Shown piece by piece: positions 25,976-34,064 of a stretch of DNA of 64,000 nucleotides. The notes beneath the pieces were generated by a model. That model worked only from the letters and a program-made list of their open reading frames with translations, had not been told where the DNA came from and searched no databases. The DNA is from Paraburkholderia franconis (GTDB lineage Bacteria > Pseudomonadota > Gammaproteobacteria > Burkholderiales > Burkholderiaceae): positions 1-64,000 of the forward strand of contig NZ_WHNP01000029.1 of the NCBI RefSeq assembly GCF_009362735.1, read 5' to 3'. Position 1 is the first letter of the stretch; every line of letters begins with the position of its first letter. A program made the translations under genes and the position numbers.

Positions 25976-27130
25976 TTACATCTGAACCTGGTCGACGAAT
26001 GTCTTCTTCTCGCCTCGATACGTGAAGATGGAGATTGCACCGTTCCGGATATCTCCCTTGGGGTCAAACTTCGTCTCGCCCGTGACCCCCTTGTAATCGG
26101 TCGCCGGCATTGCAGCAAGAATTTTCGCCGGATCGGTCGAATTGGCACGGCGCATGGCATCGACAAGGATGTACACGGCGTCGTAGGTGAAAGGAGCATA
26201 GATCTCCATCGGCTGCCCGAAACGCTTCTGATACTTCGCCTTGAACGCAGTTCCTTCCGGCATCTTTTCCGGCGACATGCCAGGCTGTGAACATACGACG
26301 TTATTGGCTGCTGGACCTGCGAGCGACGCCAGTCGGTCAGAACAGACTCCGTCACCCGAAAGAATTTTTGCCTGCAAACCAAGCTGTGCCGCCTGTTTGG
26401 CGAACGGCCCACCTGTAGCATCCTGGCCGCCATACATGACTGCGTCAGGCTTTTCAGATTTGATCTTCGTCAGAATCGCGCGAAAGTCCACGGCCTTGTC
26501 GTTCGTGGCATCACGCGACACAACCTGGATGCCAAGGCTTTTCGCCGCCTTTTCGAACTCACTCGCCAGACCTTGGCCGTACGCCGTCGAATCGTCGACG
26601 ATCGCAACAGTCTTTACCTTCATCTGTGCGCTCGCGTATTTCGCCAGCGCCGGGCCTTGCTGCGCATCGGTCGCTACAAGTCGAAACGTTGTTTTAAAGC
26701 CCTGCTGCGTAAAGGTAGGATTGGTAGCAGACGGCGAGACCTGCACGATGCCTGCGTCGCTATAGATGCGGGATGCCGGAATGGACGTGCCTGACGTCAT
26801 GTGGCCGACGACTGCCACTACTTTCTCGTCTACCAGTTTTTGAGCAATCTGAGTCGCCGTCTTGGGGTCGCTTGCGTCATCCTCCCCGTCCAGCTGCAAG
26901 GTCACTTTCTGACCGCCGATTACCAGACCCTTTGCGTTGATTTCTTCCACCGCGAGCCGAGCGCCGTTTTCGTTATCCTTGCCGAGCTGAGCAACCTGAC
27001 CTGTCAGAGGTGCGACATGACCGATTATCACGGTTTGATCAGCTACGGCCGGCATCGAATAGAGAGCCGCAGTTGCCACAGAAACCGCAGAGAGGGCCAT
27101 GAAGTATCGGATTGAACTTACGTTTCGCAT
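25976..27130 (-). CDS. LIV-type amino-acid binding protein, copy 1, no permease partners
   Basis: This 384-residue periplasmic binding protein (Peripla_BP_6, LivJ/LivK type) has a signal peptide ending MPAVA-DQTV. Family segments are IGHVAPLTGQVAQLGKDNEN, GARLAVEEINAKG and VVAVVGHMTSGTSIPASRI. No livH/livM/livG/livF-type genes lie nearby, so it must use a distant transporter or act as a sensor component. It is very close to the protein at 61043-62182. It sits between an AllA-like gene and an M20 gene on the same strand, implying a ligand linked to that pathway. Confidence 0.88.
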   Translation of the reverse strand: MRNVSSIRYFMALSAVSVATAALYSMPAVADQTVIIGHVAPLTGQVAQLGKDNENGARLAVEEINAKGLVIGGQKVTLQLDGEDDASDPKTATQIAQKLVDEKVVAVVGHMTSGTSIPASRIYSDAGIVQVSPSATNPTFTQQGFKTTFRLVATDAQQGPALAKYASAQMKVKTVAIVDDSTAYGQGLASEFEKAAKSLGIQVVSRDATNDKAVDFRAILTKIKSEKPDAVMYGGQDATGGPFAKQAAQLGLQAKILSGDGVCSDRLASLAGPAANNVVCSQPGMSPEKMPEGTAFKAKYQKRFGQPMEIYAPFTYDAVYILVDAMRRANSTDPAKILAAMPATDYKGVTGETKFDPKGDIRNGAISIFTYRGEKKTFVDQVQM

Positions 27131-27207
27131 GCCATCACCTTAAAAGGGTGTTATTAAGAGTAAATTTACTAACGTCACATCCACTTACCTGTGTCTCCGC
27201 AAGTAAG

Positions 27208-27750
27208 TCACTTCAAATATCTGACCACTTCCCGAGCAGCAATTGATCTCAGCTTGCTCTGTGCCGTCGGGCGACCCGCGCGGCGATGCGCGATCAAATC
27301 GTTTGTGGCCGAGCGTCGCGAAAGCACGAAGGCTTCGACCTCATCACCGAGAATACGGATCGCGTACCACGACTGCGGTCGCACGCAAGTCCCCATGCCG
27401 ACGGGGACGATAAATGCCCTGACGGAATCGATGTCGGGTTCACCCGACTCGTCGCTTACCGCAACGATCTGGATCAAGGGTCCAGTGAGAGGAACCACCG
27501 CCTCCTGTGTTAACCAGCGCGTTTCAAGGCTTCGGACCGTCAGATCGCCATCCTTAAAACGGCTCCAAAGGATCTCTGTTTCGTTGGGCGCACCTGCATC
27601 GAACAAATGCTCCCGCCATATCGAGAACGTATCGCTGTTGTAAAACGGCTGGTCACTACCGTACGCCACGGGATTTCCCAGCACCCAACCATAACGAGCA
27701 AACGCGTCGGGTGTTAAGGGTTCGATATTGAGCAGCGGTACAGTCTTCAT
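27208..27750 (-). CDS. Ureidoglycolate lyase (AllA)-like protein, paralogue 1
   Basis: This 180-residue cupin-like protein of the AllA family (PF04115) starts MKTVPLLNIEPLTPDAF. It contains HLFDAGAPNETEILW, LTQEAVVPLTGPLIQIVA and VPVGMGTCVRPQSWYAIR. AllA releases urea from ureidoglycolate, but no other allantoin or urea genes are here, so a different substrate is likely. The initiation site is uncertain: ATG at 27750 matches the paralogues, but its Shine-Dalgarno is weak. Two paralogues lie at 43878 and 62282. This copy is between the ABC permease and LIV binding protein genes. Confidence 0.75.
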   Translation of the reverse strand: MKTVPLLNIEPLTPDAFARYGWVLGNPVAYGSDQPFYNSDTFSIWREHLFDAGAPNETEILWSRFKDGDLTVRSLETRWLTQEAVVPLTGPLIQIVAVSDESGEPDIDSVRAFIVPVGMGTCVRPQSWYAIRILGDEVEAFVLSRRSATNDLIAHRRAGRPTAQSKLRSIAAREVVRYLK

Positions 27751-28043
27751 GGCCGTCGTAAGGGTCCGATTTGCAGTGAGCCGACGCAATCCCTGTCAAC
27801 AGGAAGGCAGTAACGAATCGCGTCAACTGTGATGCATTCTTGACCAAACAAAAAATTTGCTTTTGACCAGAACGGACTGCTTTTGCATCAAGATGCCATC
27901 AGTTATGCCTTCGGCGTTACCGAATGGTCAGCCCCTATTTATTGTTTGTCCAGATGAAGCAGCCAGAAGCAACTGCAGCCCCGGACGCTACCTGCGTGCG
28001 GGGCTGCGGACACCCGACGCGGCGTCGGGATATTCTGGATCAG
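27751..28043. other. Intra-operon spacer with two strong hairpins
   Basis: This is the only wide gap (about 290 bp) inside the 31119-21737 array. GCAGCCCCG (27975-27983) pairs with CGGGGCTGC (27999-28007). A second palindrome, CCCGACGC-G-GCGTCGGG, is at 28013-28029. Both follow the permease stop on the minus strand. They could terminate or process the transporter transcript. An AT-rich part (about 27840-27890) could hold a separate promoter for the AllA-like gene. Confidence 0.5.
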
Positions 28044-28754
28044 CTACGCGCGCTTCGGCGATAGCGCGAGGTATCGATTTCCACGACTCTCGAGCATGCG
28101 CGAGACTGTCGCGATAACAAGGGTCAAACTGGCATAGATCACGGCGGCGAAAATGAAGGGATCCAAGGTGTACGACTGTGCTGAAAGTCGTCTCGCCAGC
28201 CCCGTTAGATCCAATACGGTTATTGTGCTGGCAAGCGCCGTGGCCTTAAGCTGGACGATGACTTCGTTGGTTAGCGCGGGTGTAGCCACCCTGAGTGCGC
28301 GCGGAACGATGATGCCGGCCAACATACGCAACTTCCCGAACCCGAACGCCAGCGCCGCCTCCGTCTCGCCCTCAGGTATGGAAATGATTCCCGCCCTGAT
28401 GTGCTCCGCCATGTAGGCTCCGAGGTTAAGGGTCAAGGCAAGCGCTGCGCAACAGAACGCGTTGCTAAAAAATGGCCATGCAAACGACGAGCGTAGGCTC
28501 TCGAACTGCGCGATTCCGTAATAGATCACAAATAGCTGCACTAGGAGCGGCGTGCCTCTGAACACCGACGAATACGTCGAACTTGCCCAGTAGAATGGCT
28601 TGTATCTAGAGGTACGCCCAACGCCAACCGGAATCGCGATCAGAAATCCGAACACAGCCGAGATGGCCAGCAATTCGATCGACACTAGCGTTGCGAACGC
28701 GAGCCTCGTCCCGTAATCGCTAACGAGGTCGAGATAACCCTGAAATATGTCCAT
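28044..28754 (-). CDS. Polar amino-acid ABC transporter permease (HisM-like)
   Basis: This 236-residue permease has about five membrane segments. It carries VFRGTPLLVQLFVIYYGIAQ and the coupling loop GIISIPEGETEAALAFGFGK ... IIVPRALRVATP. It belongs to the HisMQ/ArtMQ type. It starts 6 bases after the end of the preceding permease gene, with AGAGG upstream. With the genes at 28761, 29469 and 30247 it forms a complete importer. The substrate cannot be read from sequence; histidine, arginine, ornithine or opine-like cationic amino acids are usual for this class. Confidence 0.88.
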   Translation of the reverse strand: MDIFQGYLDLVSDYGTRLAFATLVSIELLAISAVFGFLIAIPVGVGRTSRYKPFYWASSTYSSVFRGTPLLVQLFVIYYGIAQFESLRSSFAWPFFSNAFCCAALALTLNLGAYMAEHIRAGIISIPEGETEAALAFGFGKLRMLAGIIVPRALRVATPALTNEVIVQLKATALASTITVLDLTGLARRLSAQSYTLDPFIFAAVIYASLTLVIATVSRMLESRGNRYLALSPKRA

Positions 28755-28760
28755 ATCGAA

Positions 28761-29432
28761 TTAACCTCTCGTGTAACCACGTGACGCACGCATTTCCAGA
28801 TGTCGGAAGAGAGGAACCGAAAGCGTCAACATAAGAAAATAAATGACCGCCGCTGCGCAATAGAAGAGCATCGGCTGCCGCGTATACTGCGCAGCGATGT
28901 CCGCCTTCTTCAGCATGTCCTCCAGTCCAATCACAGACACGAGCGAAGTGTCCTTGATCACCGACTGCCACATGTTGTTGATACTCGGCAGGCAGATTCG
29001 CCATGCCTGCGGCAAACGGATCAGCATGAACGTCGCGATTTTCGATACGCCGTAGGCATCAGCTGCTTCGAGTTGTCCTTTCGGGACAGCGGCGAACGCG
29101 CCCCGGTAGATTTCCGACGAGAATACGGCGACCACGATAGCAAGTGCTATCACACCGCCCATGAACGGCGTTATCTCCAGCGCTCCGCCGAAGTTATCAG
29201 CGAGCATCGAGAGGCCGAAGTAGATCACCAAAATGATAAGAAATTCTGGAATACCTCGGATAATGCTCGTCGCAATGTCGACAGGGACTCTCACAAATCT
29301 GTGCCGCGAACCTTTAAGCCAGGCCAGAACAAGTCCAGAAGACAGGCCCAGAACAAGAACACAAACTGCGAGTTTTAAAGTCACCAGCGCGCCCTGGGCG
29401 AGCTGTGCACCGTACAGAAGAAGCGGGTTCAT
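28761..29432 (-). CDS. Polar amino-acid ABC transporter permease (HisQ-like)
   Basis: This 223-residue permease starts MNPLLLYGAQLAQGALVTLK and contains IIRGIPEFLIILVIYFGLSM and the coupling loop AVPKGQLEAADAYGVSKIAT ... IRLPQAWRICLP. It has about five transmembrane helices. GAGGAGCCC lies before the ATG. It is the heterodimer partner of the permease downstream and is encoded directly after the binding protein. Confidence 0.88.
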   Translation of the reverse strand: MNPLLLYGAQLAQGALVTLKLAVCVLVLGLSSGLVLAWLKGSRHRFVRVPVDIATSIIRGIPEFLIILVIYFGLSMLADNFGGALEITPFMGGVIALAIVVAVFSSEIYRGAFAAVPKGQLEAADAYGVSKIATFMLIRLPQAWRICLPSINNMWQSVIKDTSLVSVIGLEDMLKKADIAAQYTRQPMLFYCAAAVIYFLMLTLSVPLFRHLEMRASRGYTRG

Positions 29433-29468
29433 GGGCTCCTCGGTTATCTATAAAAGGCGTGGCAGACG

Positions 29469-30245
29469 TTACTGCGTCGGGGCAATTGAGAACGGAAAGA
29501 CCTTCCCGGTTTCCTTTGCAAACGTCCCGTCTGCCATAATCTTGCTGAGGGCGCCGTTGATCATCGAAAGCAATTGTGTGTCGCCCTTGCGAACGGCGAT
29601 ACCGGTGCCGGGGCCGAAGATCTCCGCGTCAGTAATAGGCTTTCCGGCATAGTCGTATCCCGCCTGCTTCCCCTGTTTCTGTATCCAGTCGTATTCAGCA
29701 GATTTATCATCTAGCACAGCGTCGATCCGATTTGCCTGAAGGTCGAGGTAGGCCTCGTTAACGGTCTGGTACACCTTTGTGTTAACCTCCGATAACCGGG
29801 CGCGCATATATGCCTCCTGAATAGAGCCGCTCTGCACACCAACCGTTTTGCCCTTCAGTGTCTTGGGATCTTCAGTAATCCCCGAACCGGTCTTCGCGAC
29901 GTACTGTACCTGTGCTGAAGTCACCGGATTCGAAAAATCCAGCGTTTTCTGCCTTTCCTTGGTGATTGTCATTTGCGCGAAAGCTGCATCGATCTTTTTC
30001 GCCTTCAGTGCCGGAATCAGAGCGTCGAAGTCCATCGTGACCCATTGGCACTTGACCTTCATGATTTCGCACATGGCATTACCGAGGGCAACCTCAATGC
30101 CAGCAACCTTGCCGGCGCTGTCGCGATACTCAAACGGCGCCTGGTCCAGCACGGTGCCGATCCGAACTACCTGCTCTGCGTTCGCCATCTGCACGCCAAA
30201 CGTCGAACAGAGAACCACTGCGAGGATCTTGGTCAGGATATTCAT
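29469..30245 (-). CDS. Polar amino-acid ABC transporter binding protein
   Basis: This 258-residue family 3 periplasmic binding protein has a signal peptide (MNILTKILAVVLCSTFGVQM-ANA). Then follow VVRIGTVLDQAPFEYRDSAG, VEVAL-type segment IEVALGNAMCEIMKVKCQWV and DFDALIPALKAKKIDAAFAQ, the lysine/arginine/ornithine-binding pattern. ATG at 30245 is one base from the stop of the ATPase gene and is preceded by AAGG inside it, so translation is coupled. Longer starts would overlap the ATPase gene by over 130 bases and lack a signal peptide. Confidence 0.9.
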   Translation of the reverse strand: MNILTKILAVVLCSTFGVQMANAEQVVRIGTVLDQAPFEYRDSAGKVAGIEVALGNAMCEIMKVKCQWVTMDFDALIPALKAKKIDAAFAQMTITKERQKTLDFSNPVTSAQVQYVAKTGSGITEDPKTLKGKTVGVQSGSIQEAYMRARLSEVNTKVYQTVNEAYLDLQANRIDAVLDDKSAEYDWIQKQGKQAGYDYAGKPITDAEIFGPGTGIAVRKGDTQLLSMINGALSKIMADGTFAKETGKVFPFSIAPTQ

Positions 30246-30246
30246 G

Positions 30247-31119
30247 TTATTTGCCTTGGGTGTTGATGATCGAGATTGGCCGGCGGGAGACGAATGCCTT
30301 GAACCGGTCGCTCGCCGGTCGGTTAAACACATCGTCTGGCGATCCGTCCTCCAGAATGCGCCCTTCATGGAAAAACAAAACACGATTCGCTACTTCGCGA
30401 GCGAAGTCCATTTCGTGTGTGACCACAAGCATCGTGCGCCCTTCGTCAGCTAGGGCGCGCATGACTTTTAGAACCTCCTGAACGAGTTCAGGATCCAGGG
30501 CAGATGTAGGTTCGTCGAAAAGCATCACCTCCGGCTCCATGGCCAAGGCACGGGCAATCGCTACGCGCTGCTGTTGCCCTCCGGAAAGTTGAATAGGGTA
30601 AGCGTCACGCTTGTGAGCCATACCGACCTTTTCGAGATTGGCTATGGCCACGTCCTCTGCGTCCTTACGCGACATCTGAAGAACATGCGTCAGGGCGAAA
30701 GTCACATTTCTTAATACAGTCATGTGAGCCCAGAGGTTGAACTGCTGGAACACCATCGTCATGTTCCGCCTAAGCATGCGAACTTTTCGCGCGTCAACTT
30801 GGCGATCGCCACCGTCTCGACGCAAGGAGATCACTTCACCGTTCGCCCTAATCGTCCCAGTGTCCGGTGTTTCGAGGAGGTTAATGCACCGAAGGAACGT
30901 GCTTTTACCGGAGCCACTACTCCCCAGAATCGAGATCACGTCGTGCTTTTTTGCGGTTAGGGAAATACCCTTAAGCACTTCGTTTTCACCAAATGATTTA
31001 TGTATGTCCTCGACTACCAGGACATGATCTGCTGCCCGAGTCACTGCGTCACCGTCTAAGTCCTGCCCTGACGCCGGTAACTCGAACTGATCGAAACTGC
31101 GACGTGGACCGATGCTCAT
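30247..31119 (-). CDS. Polar amino-acid ABC transporter ATP-binding protein
   Basis: This 290-residue ATPase has Walker A GSSGSGKST, Q-loop VFQQFNLWAHM, signature LSGGQQQRVAIARALAM, Walker B MLFDEPTSALDPE and switch His in VVTHEMDFA. There is an N-terminal extension of about 35 residues (IGPRRSFDQFELPASGQDLD) before the conserved domain. AGAAGGAGGAAA just upstream of the ATG is a strong ribosome site. It is the first gene of the minus-strand array running to 21737. The upstream interval carries two phased palindrome pairs. Confidence 0.9.
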   Translation of the reverse strand: MSIGPRRSFDQFELPASGQDLDGDAVTRAADHVLVVEDIHKSFGENEVLKGISLTAKKHDVISILGSSGSGKSTFLRCINLLETPDTGTIRANGEVISLRRDGGDRQVDARKVRMLRRNMTMVFQQFNLWAHMTVLRNVTFALTHVLQMSRKDAEDVAIANLEKVGMAHKRDAYPIQLSGGQQQRVAIARALAMEPEVMLFDEPTSALDPELVQEVLKVMRALADEGRTMLVVTHEMDFAREVANRVLFFHEGRILEDGSPDDVFNRPASDRFKAFVSRRPISIINTQGK

Positions 31120-31209
31120 TTTCCTCCTTCTCCGTGTTCTGTATTTTTGCTGCTCCTAGATAGTTTCAATAGTCAAAAAAACGCAAAGCGGCGTTTAGCA
31201 GTGCTTTTG

Positions 31210-31255
31210 CGCAGTAATTCTGCGTTTTTCTAGTCCAGATCATCGGTTTTCTGCG
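31210..31255. promoter_or_regulatory. Phased palindrome pair upstream of the ABC operon
   Basis: CGCAG-TAATT-CTGCG at 31210-31224 is perfect. CATCG-GTTTT-CTGCG at 31241-31255 has the right arm intact. Their centres are 31 bp apart. They lie about 90-135 bases upstream of the ATPase start, in good position for control of the minus-strand operon. Next to them, AAACGC-N6-GCGTTT (31179-31196) is a separate perfect dyad. Binding by the Lrp-type regulator at 33182 is inferred. Confidence 0.6.
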
Positions 31256-31394
31256 TGATGGTCTGCATGAGCTATTGCACTAATTCTCAATACCTCACCC
31301 CCGCCCCATGCGGTCCTCTCGTGCGAAGCTTGGGCCGACGCGCGCCCGGGAAATCTGAACACCTCCGGGTCGCCACGGCTTCGCCTCACCTAAA

Positions 31395-31440
31395 CGCAGA
31401 AATTCCTCGCGTCTTTCTGAAACATCGCAGAATTTCGGCC
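31395..31440. promoter_or_regulatory. Phased palindrome pair upstream of the aminotransferase gene
   Basis: CGCAG-AAATT-CCTCG (31395-31409) and CGCAG-AATTT-CGGCC (31426-31440) keep the left arm of the palindrome and have centres 31 bp apart. A weaker copy (TGCGG-CTTTT-CGGCT, centre 31464) continues the same phase. They lie about 250-300 bases before the aminotransferase ATG at 31694, so this intergenic region has one cluster for each divergent unit. Confidence 0.5.
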
Positions 31441-31693
31441 CGACCATTGCTCCGAATGCGGCTTTTCGGCTGCACATCGAAGCTAACATTTCTACATCGA
31501 TAGACCGAATGCGATTCGTAAAAATCTTATCGATGTCGCCACCGCCGATGCATTTTTCGACACGAGAACGATCAGTGGCCTCGCAGTTGCGACCCAGGAT
31601 CGATCCTCCGAGATTTGATTTGCGGGACCGATGCGTGAATTCCCATGGAGCGGAATCGGTGCTCCGATAAATTGAGACATTGAGGTATTAGAC

Positions 31694-33088
31694 ATGGATA
31701 TCCAGAAAATTTCGGAGATGGACCGCGGATCGACGCTCCACCCGTTCACCCACCTTCACGATTTTTCGCGCGGGAAGAACGGGAATAATCCCGTGATCAT
31801 CGAGGGCGCCAAGGGAATTCGCATTCGCGATGCTCAAGGTCACGAATTTATCGACGCGTTGGCGGGACTCTACTGCGTCAATGTCGGTTACGGTCGCGAA
31901 GAAATTGCAGAGGCGATCGCGCGGCAGGCATACAAGCTCGCCTATTACCATACCTACACAGGATATACGACCGACGAACTCGCCAAGCTTTCCGATCGCC
32001 TCGTCAAAATGGCCCCCGGCAAGATGAGCAAGGTGTTTTACGGTCAGTCTGGCTCGGATGCGAATGAAACGCAGGTCAAGCTTGTCTGGTATTACAACAA
32101 TCTTCGCGGTAAGCCTAAGAAGAAGAAGATCATTGCACGCGAGCGCGCCTATCACGGCTCGACGATTGTCACCGGCTCTCTGACGGGAATGAGCTTTTAC
32201 CATGACAATATGGATCTCCCCGTCTCCGGCATTTTGCGGACCGGCGCCCCTCACTATTATTGGGGCGCGAATCCGGGCGAATCCGAGCTCGAGTTTTCGG
32301 CACGTCGCGCACGCGAGCTTGAGGAATTGATCCTGCGTGAAGACCCCGAAACAATCGGTGCGTTTATCGCAGAACCCGCGCTCGGATCCGGCGGCTTGAC
32401 ACCTCCTCCCGCGGGCTACTGGGCGGCAATCCAGGAAGTGCTGACCAAATACGATATCCTGCTGATTGCTGACGAGGTCGTGACGGGCTTTGGTCGCACG
32501 GGTGCTATGTTTGGCTCGCACAAGTTTGATATCAAGCCGGACCTTATTACCGTGGCGAAGGGCATGACCTCGGCATATGCTCCGCTTTCGGCGGTCATGG
32601 TTGGCGAAAAGGTGTATGAGGTTCTTGATGCGGGATCCGAAAAGGTCGGAGTGTTTTCTCACGGCTATACGTATTCCGGACATCCGATCGGCATCGCGGC
32701 GGCAAATGCAACGCTCGACATCCTTGAACGCGAAGACCTTTCTGGCAACGCAGCAAGCGTCGGGGAATACTTCCTCGCGTCCCTCCGTGAAGCATTCAAG
32801 GACTCGCCGATCGTGGGTGAAGTACGCGGTGTTGGCCTGATGGCAGCGATCGAGTTCGTTGCAGATCCGGCAACCAAGCAACGGTTCGACGCCAAATTGA
32901 AGATCGGTGCACGCGTATCGGCAGCGGCGCGTGAACGCGGTCTTATTGCTCGCGCGTTACCGCATGGGGACATCCTCGGTTTTACGCCGCCGCTCGTCTT
33001 GACCAAAACGGACGTCGACGATATCGTCGGCATCACGCGCCAGGCCGTTGCACAAGTTGCGAACGAAGTTATGTCCGCACGGGTTTAA
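31694..33088 (+). CDS. Class III PLP aminotransferase (diaminobutyrate/omega-amino type)
   Basis: This 464-residue cytoplasmic transaminase has the PLP lysine Lys289 in LITVAKGMTSAYAPLS. Other landmarks are GQSGSDANETQVKLVWYYNN, RERAYHGSTIVTGSLTG and ADEVVTGFGRTG. In a cluster with DoeA-like and deacetylase genes it is a candidate for the step converting diaminobutyrate to aspartate semialdehyde (DoeD role), but putrescine, beta-alanine or taurine transaminases are similar. It is divergent from the ABC operon, convergent with the Lrp gene and followed by a strong terminator. GAGG lies before the ATG. Confidence 0.87.
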   Translation: MDIQKISEMDRGSTLHPFTHLHDFSRGKNGNNPVIIEGAKGIRIRDAQGHEFIDALAGLYCVNVGYGREEIAEAIARQAYKLAYYHTYTGYTTDELAKLSDRLVKMAPGKMSKVFYGQSGSDANETQVKLVWYYNNLRGKPKKKKIIARERAYHGSTIVTGSLTGMSFYHDNMDLPVSGILRTGAPHYYWGANPGESELEFSARRARELEELILREDPETIGAFIAEPALGSGGLTPPPAGYWAAIQEVLTKYDILLIADEVVTGFGRTGAMFGSHKFDIKPDLITVAKGMTSAYAPLSAVMVGEKVYEVLDAGSEKVGVFSHGYTYSGHPIGIAAANATLDILEREDLSGNAASVGEYFLASLREAFKDSPIVGEVRGVGLMAAIEFVADPATKQRFDAKLKIGARVSAAARERGLIARALPHGDILGFTPPLVLTKTDVDDIVGITRQAVAQVANEVMSARV

Positions 33089-33126
33089 GCTGATTTAGTG
33101 ACAGTTTAGTGGGCTCCAAGGGTTGG

Positions 33127-33161
33127 CTCCTTGGCATCATCCGATGTCAAGGAGTTTTTTT
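33127..33161 (+). terminator. Rho-independent terminator of the aminotransferase gene
   Basis: CTCCTTGGCATC (33127-33138) pairs with GATGTCAAGGAG (33143-33154) with a 4-base loop and one G-U pair, then seven T. It sits about 40 bases past the stop of the aminotransferase gene. This is the clearest intrinsic terminator in the window. Confidence 0.9.
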
Positions 33162-33181
33162 AAGGTAGCGCGTAGCCTATG

Positions 33182-33658
33182 CTATGCCGGGATCAGCGAA
33201 GGAATCGGCACCGTGAAGCCCGCTTTAACCCGGTCCAGAACAACCATTGTTTTGAACGACTTGATATCAGCATTTTCGTAGACGATACGCCTCGTGAAAC
33301 GCTCATAGTCTTCCATGTTGTTGGCTGTAACGAGCAAAACAAAATCGGCTTCTCCGGTGACATAGAACGCGCTCATAATTTCGCTCATGCTGCAGATCGT
33401 CTGCTTAAACCTATCCACGATGTCTGTCCGATCGCGCTCTAACGAAATGAACAGCAGCGTGGTCACTGTGCGACCAACCGCTTTGGGCGAAACAATCGAA
33501 ACGTCAGATTCAATCACACGTTCAGACCGAAGTCGTTTAAGGCGACGTTGAACCCCGGTTGCTGACAGTCCAACCTTCGCACCGAGTTCTTCGCTCGTCA
33601 GACGGTTGTTGCGTTGAACGAGGTCGAGAAGACGAGCGTCAATTTTATCGAGATCCAT
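33182..33658 (-). CDS. Lrp/AsnC-family transcriptional regulator
   Basis: This protein of about 158 residues has an N-terminal helix-turn-helix (LDKIDARLLDLVQRNNRLTS, ELGAKVGLSATGVQRRLKRL) and a C-terminal RAM ligand domain (TTLLFISLERDRTDIVDRF, YVTGEADFVLLVTANNMEDY). ATG at 33658 fits the family; a GTG three codons earlier (33667) is possible. Regulators of this type (DoeX) accompany ectoine-degradation genes and bind the promoter of that operon. The phased 15-bp palindromes near 606, 31217, 31402 and 41766 have the form expected of its sites. It likely responds to an amino-acid intermediate of the neighbouring pathway. Confidence 0.88.
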   Translation of the reverse strand: MDLDKIDARLLDLVQRNNRLTSEELGAKVGLSATGVQRRLKRLRSERVIESDVSIVSPKAVGRTVTTLLFISLERDRTDIVDRFKQTICSMSEIMSAFYVTGEADFVLLVTANNMEDYERFTRRIVYENADIKSFKTMVVLDRVKAGFTVPIPSLIPA

Positions 33659-33667
33659 GATTGTCAC

Positions 33668-34064
33668 AGTACCGCAATTAACGAGTTGCGAGGTTCAAAC
33701 ATTCACTTGAACACACTCACGTGTGCCATGCCGCGCGTTCGCTTCGCAGAACGCATACGATTCCTCCCTCAGCGAAGAATCAACATTATCTGCCATCTCT
33801 CCAGCGACCATTCCAGTCACTGCTCGTGCCTCTCCGCACAGATCCCGCGAACAATGAAAAGCTCTCTCAATGCACTATGCGGCCTACTCCCCTCACAACT
33901 TGGGAGCGCGGCCGCATTCATAGCTAGCATTTCGGACTTCGCCGATATCTGGAGCGTCTGTTGAGCTAGATGCCTCCTCCGTCTGACCGGATTAAAAGCC
34001 CCCCCCCGATCTCAACTGCAATCACAGGAGGCAATGCAATTCGACACATCAGGACCCCCGGGTC
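33668..34064. other. 400-bp gap between Lrp gene and CitE-like gene
   Basis: The promoter of the minus-strand Lrp gene must lie in the first 100 bases. No gene or terminator with a clear T-run was found. A run of ten C near 33999-34008 is the only noticeable feature. Confidence 0.35.

Noticed and set aside
31688..32881. 397-codon minus-strand frame opposite the aminotransferase
   Set aside because: The aminotransferase has a complete active site and terminator; the opposite frame is a shadow.
33999..34008. Run of ten C
   Set aside because: It is a single homopolymer in non-coding DNA with no repeat array or gene next to it, so no phase-variation role can be supported.
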